From NCBI GenBank assembly GCA_002309305.1, contig DBWR01000012.1, positions 75,373-130,671 of the forward strand: a stretch of 55,299 nucleotides of DNA, read 5' to 3'. The position numbers were made by a program, and so were the translations under genes. The notes under the pieces are model-generated. The model was not told where the DNA came from, did not search any database, and saw nothing but the letters and a program-made list of their open reading frames with translations. Below, one piece after another: positions 52,761 through 55,299 of this stretch. Position 1 is the stretch's first letter; each line of letters begins with the position of its first letter. This stretch comes from Treponema sp. UBA1233 (lineage in GTDB: Bacteria; Spirochaetota; Spirochaetia; Treponematales; Treponemataceae).

Positions 52761-52779
52761 AATAATTCATAATTACGGC

Positions 52780-52808
52780 TTGACAAGCCTTAAATTCAAT
52801 CATAGAAT
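52780..52808 (+). promoter_or_regulatory. Sigma-70 promoter of the SUMF1 lipoprotein
   Basis: A perfect TTGACA at 52780-52785, 17 bases, TAGAAT at 52803-52808. It starts 19 bases after the GC-rich tract; the -35 sits in a GGCTT/AAGCC hairpin. Confidence 0.75.
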
Positions 52809-52855
52809 TAAAGAATACTTAGAAAGTATCTATTACTGATTTGGGATTAAAGAAA

Positions 52856-53914
52856 ATGAAAAAAAGCTTTTGTTTTGGAATTCTTTCCACCTTATTGATT
52901 TCCGGATTTATTCTTGCCTCATGTTCAAATTTAATCGAGGATTTAAAGGAGAAGAAAACTGATGATTATACTTGGATAATCATCGGTAAAAACAACAACG
53001 ACAATTATCCGGGTGTGTTTATCGAGGGACGAACCGTAAGGCTTACACCTTTTTGGATTGACAAATACGAAGTGACCCAGGATTTGTACAAAACTGTCAT
53101 GGAAGGAGAAACCATAAACGGCACTTCCCTAAACAGTAATCCCTCGTCTTGTAGAGAGACCTTAAATTTTCCACTTGCTCAAGGAGAGACACAAGGCAAG
53201 CGACCTGTTGACAATGTAACATGGTTTGATGCCGTATATTTCTGCAACTTGTATACGGAAAAAACTTTGGGAGCAGATAAAAAAGTCTATACCATTTCTA
53301 ACATTTCAGTTTCTGACGGCCATATAAGAAGTGCAACTGTCACTATGGATGCAAGCAAAACGGGTTACAGGCTTCCGACAGAAGCAGAATGGGAATTTGC
53401 CGCAAGAGGGGGAAACACTTCTAAACCAGATTGGGATTTTACTTTCAGCGGACACCCTAAAGCGGCGGGATCCGTATATACTGATCACAAAAATACCGGC
53501 ATAGACAGTGTCGGATGGTATTGGTTTAATATTGTAAATGGAGGTATCACAGGAGATACTGTTCCTACAAACGGTACCCCCGGTTACGGAAGTCATGAGG
53601 TAGGGAAAAAGGCACCAAATCGTCTTGGACTATATGACATGAGCGGAAACGCTACCGAATGGTGCTGGGATTGGTATAATGCGGACGTTACATCAGGCGA
53701 TGAACCAGATTCTGATGGCATTGTAAACAATCCAACAGGACCTTCGTCTGGTACCAACAAAGTTAGGCGTGGTGGTAGTTGGATAGGATTGAATGTTTAT
53801 TTGGCTTCCGATGCCTATGCAAACTATTGTTCTGTTTGTTACAGAAATTCGGCCCCTCCTGGCGGAAGATCTGATATCATGGGCTTCCGGCTTGTCAGGA
53901 CATTACCGCATTAA
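52856..53914 (+). CDS. SUMF1/FGE-fold lipoprotein
   Basis: 352 residues. The signal ends in ILASC, so it is lipidated. The rest is a formylglycine-generating-enzyme (C-type-lectin-like) fold: RLTPFWIDKYEVTQ, RPVDNVTWFDAVYFCN, GYRLPTEAEWEFAARGG, LGLYDMSGNATEWCWDWY, RRGGSW and GFRLVR. Active-site cysteines of true FGE are not evident, so a binding role is more likely. The C-terminal segment between GGSW and GFR has A-x-x-C-x-V-x-x-R-x(4)-P-x-x-R-x(4)-GFR spacing, as in proteins diversified by retroelements. ATG 52856 is preferred to an in-frame TTG at 52841. Confidence 0.88.
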   Translation: MKKSFCFGILSTLLISGFILASCSNLIEDLKEKKTDDYTWIIIGKNNNDNYPGVFIEGRTVRLTPFWIDKYEVTQDLYKTVMEGETINGTSLNSNPSSCRETLNFPLAQGETQGKRPVDNVTWFDAVYFCNLYTEKTLGADKKVYTISNISVSDGHIRSATVTMDASKTGYRLPTEAEWEFAARGGNTSKPDWDFTFSGHPKAAGSVYTDHKNTGIDSVGWYWFNIVNGGITGDTVPTNGTPGYGSHEVGKKAPNRLGLYDMSGNATEWCWDWYNADVTSGDEPDSDGIVNNPTGPSSGTNKVRRGGSWIGLNVYLASDAYANYCSVCYRNSAPPGGRSDIMGFRLVRTLPH

Positions 53915-53937
53915 TAGAATCATCTATTCAAGTAATA

Positions 53938-54393
53938 TCATGCTCTATAATAATCAATATGCAATTTTATTAATACCGGAACACCTCTTTCTATAATGAT
54001 GTTACCATACTCGTCCATATTGTTGCTTTCTACATCAACACTTACAAACTCACAGATATCAGGATCTCCACCCGCGAATGCCAGAACCCTGTACTTTCCC
54101 GGCTCCAAACCTTCTATTCTTAAGTATTCCCCTCTATAAACCCTGCCTTCAAACACAGGAGGAATATCTTGTTGTGGCCCACCTGCCTCATCATCCTCAA
54201 AACCTTTATTTATTATCAAGTCAAAATATTCTATGCCGTCTAGTATTTGGTCTGCAGAAAGGTTGTCCATGGAGACGACTTCCCTCACTTCCAGCTGCAA
54301 TTCCTCTGGAACAGAGTTGTCGCAGGAAGTAAAGAGGATTAGGGTAAAGATGGACAATACCAATGCAAGCTTAAAGAAGTTTCTACCTTGCAT
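53938..54393 (-). CDS. Small lipoprotein, paralogue A
   Basis: 151 residues. Lipobox LFTSC, then DNSVPEELQLEV. The domain PPVFEGRVYRGEYLRIEGLEPGKYRV followed by IERGVPVLIKLHI looks like a beta-sandwich. Start at 54393 with AGAGG six bases before. Clearly related to the neighbouring lipoprotein. Function unknown. Confidence 0.75.
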   Translation of the reverse strand: MQGRNFFKLALVLSIFTLILFTSCDNSVPEELQLEVREVVSMDNLSADQILDGIEYFDLIINKGFEDDEAGGPQQDIPPVFEGRVYRGEYLRIEGLEPGKYRVLAFAGGDPDICEFVSVDVESNNMDEYGNIIIERGVPVLIKLHIDYYRA

Positions 54394-54430
54394 AATCAAC
54401 CTCTGGTAATTAATAATTCAAATTTTTTAA

Positions 54431-54937
54431 TCAAGGCGATCCAAATTTTATGGAGAATTTTATTATAGTGGGAACTCCAGGTTCAACCACAATAAATTCA
54501 GCAGTAACACCATTTTGATTTACAGGCACAGTTATCGAGTTGTTACTTTTAACAATGACCTCATGACGTTCAGAATAATGTTGATCCAATTCGCAACATG
54601 CCTTTGCTTCCATATAATAATATCCCGGCTCCAGAGAATCCAGCCTCAGTATGTCACCTTTGTTCAGCCTCTTGTCCTTGAATACTGATGGTGGAGTATA
54701 TTCTGTTGGAGCCGCACCAAATTGAGGAATATCACTAGAAACTTTATCCAAATCCACTTTATAGAGTGACAGCATAAAATAGTCTATATCCTTAAATGGA
54801 TTATCATGGTTATAATTCTCGACTGATTCCGGGTGAACTTCAAGAATGAATTCTTCTGACATGTCGTTGTCGCAGGAAGCCAGAAAGAAAGCAAAGGGAA
54901 CTAATAGCAAAAAGATAATAAACCTTACATTTTTCAT
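54431..54937 (-). CDS. Small lipoprotein, paralogue B
   Basis: 168 residues from ATG 54937 (GAGG six bases upstream; a longer in-frame start is rejected). Lipobox FLASC, DNDMSEEFILEV, PPSVFKDKRLNKGDILRLDSLEPGYY and VEPGVPTIIKFSI mirror paralogue A. The two genes are in tandem 37 bases apart, so probably a duplication and one operon. Confidence 0.75.
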   Translation of the reverse strand: MKNVRFIIFLLLVPFAFFLASCDNDMSEEFILEVHPESVENYNHDNPFKDIDYFMLSLYKVDLDKVSSDIPQFGAAPTEYTPPSVFKDKRLNKGDILRLDSLEPGYYYMEAKACCELDQHYSERHEVIVKSNNSITVPVNQNGVTAEFIVVEPGVPTIIKFSIKFGSP

Positions 54938-55050
54938 TTGATACCTCACATTGTTTAAATTTATCCAGCAGATACCATTAATTCTAACGCACCATCCTGA
55001 ATATTTCAACCCAAATTCCAAAAAATCCCATAAATTTCACTTCCACCCCT

Positions 55051-55093
55051 CAGTTTTCAACTTTCATCTTTCAGTTTTCAACTTTCAACTTTC
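55051..55093. repeat. Simple repeat of TTTCAAC units
   Basis: TTTTCAAC, TTTCATC and TTTCAAC units in tandem; the inverse of the repeat at 28117-28155. Confidence 0.5.
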
Positions 55094-55189
55094 CTCTTCA
55101 CAAATCCTGTGTTATAATATCGCTTACTGTGGAGCTTTCATGCCCTTACAGCATTTTGGCCCAGAACGAAAGAGGAGGATTTTTCGGTT

Positions 55190-55299
55190 ATGGTTTATTT
55201 CGTCAATGCAAAAACGAAGAAAAACGGAAATGGAACAAAGGAGCTTCCATTCAAGACAATCAATGAGGCGGCTGCCATTGCAAAGGCTGGAGATGAAGT
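55190..55299 (+). CDS. N-terminus of a right-handed beta-helix protein (cut by window edge)
   Basis: 36 residues before the window ends. VYFVNAKTKKNGNGTKELPF and the following TINEAAAIAKAGDE are the standard opening of right-handed beta-helix proteins such as GH120-type beta-xylosidases and pectate-lyase-like enzymes. There is no signal peptide, pointing to a cytosolic enzyme. AGGAGG at 55174-55179 and a TATAAT at 55113-55118 lie upstream. The exact enzyme cannot be told from this fragment. Confidence 0.7.
   Translation, partial: MVYFVNAKTKKNGNGTKELPFKTINEAAAIAKAGDE

Overview
The window reads as chromosome of a gut or rumen spirochaete close to Treponema. The grounds are family content recalled from memory, not a database search: flagellar fliS with an FlgN-like partner, many SpII lipoproteins, a BspA-type LRR plus beta-helix surface protein, an SUMF1/FGE-fold lipoprotein, a cellobiose phosphorylase and a CHASE2 adenylyl cyclase. 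No plasmid or phage backbone is visible.

Layout. 1-10.7 kb is core: guaB (cut by the window edge, minus strand), then on the plus strand fliS-flgN behind a textbook sigma-28 promoter, ftsH, a DUF805 membrane protein, polA-coaE-SPOR protein-ybaK. 10.7-17 kb (minus strand): an SDR dehydrogenase, tRNA-Arg(CCT) with terminator, an arginine-type efp, and a 1512-residue surface lipoprotein. 17-19.9 kb: a compact biotin operon birA-bioY-bioM-bioN with a BirA-like operator lying over its own start codon. 19.9-28.1 kb: a GT4 glycosyltransferase, a CHASE2 adenylyl cyclase divergent from an exported protein/beta-barrel/FecR operon, and a DUF4832-type lipoprotein. 28.1-33.7 kb: a chemoreceptor and a cellobiose phosphorylase, each preceded by a copy of a structured repeat also found before ftsH. 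33.7-35.6 kb: a barstar-GNAT fusion, DUF1294, a 2H phosphoesterase and a small ORF.

35.6-47.8 kb is a defence island. On the minus strand a serine recombinase is followed by a DUF3791-DUF3990-small ORF cassette (ADP-ribosyltransferase toxin-like) that overlaps, stop on start, a complete LlaJI-type restriction system: two m5C methyltransferases, a McrB-like AAA+ motor and a LlaJI nuclease. Divergently on the plus strand lie a PLD-helicase, a NUDIX hydrolase and a Vsr endonuclease, then a convergent AAA/DUF4143 ATPase. 47.9-55.3 kb: DUF1846, YfcE-like phosphodiesterase plus lipoprotein, a Na/Pi transporter, an SUMF1 lipoprotein, two paralogous small lipoproteins, and the start of a beta-helix protein.

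Most notable: (1) a three-copy structured element (2125-2411, 28263-28551, 30946-31112) with a near-invariant tip and flanking helices that differ in sequence between copies yet stay complementary; one copy is predicted to be the whole mRNA leader of cellobiose phosphorylase. (2) The recombinase/ART-cassette/LlaJI cluster, whose first methyltransferase carries an in-frame palindromic insertion and whose upstream 1.7 kb is bounded by two near-identical palindromic sites with opposite central dinucleotides. All functional statements are from reading the sequence; nothing was searched or folded computationally.
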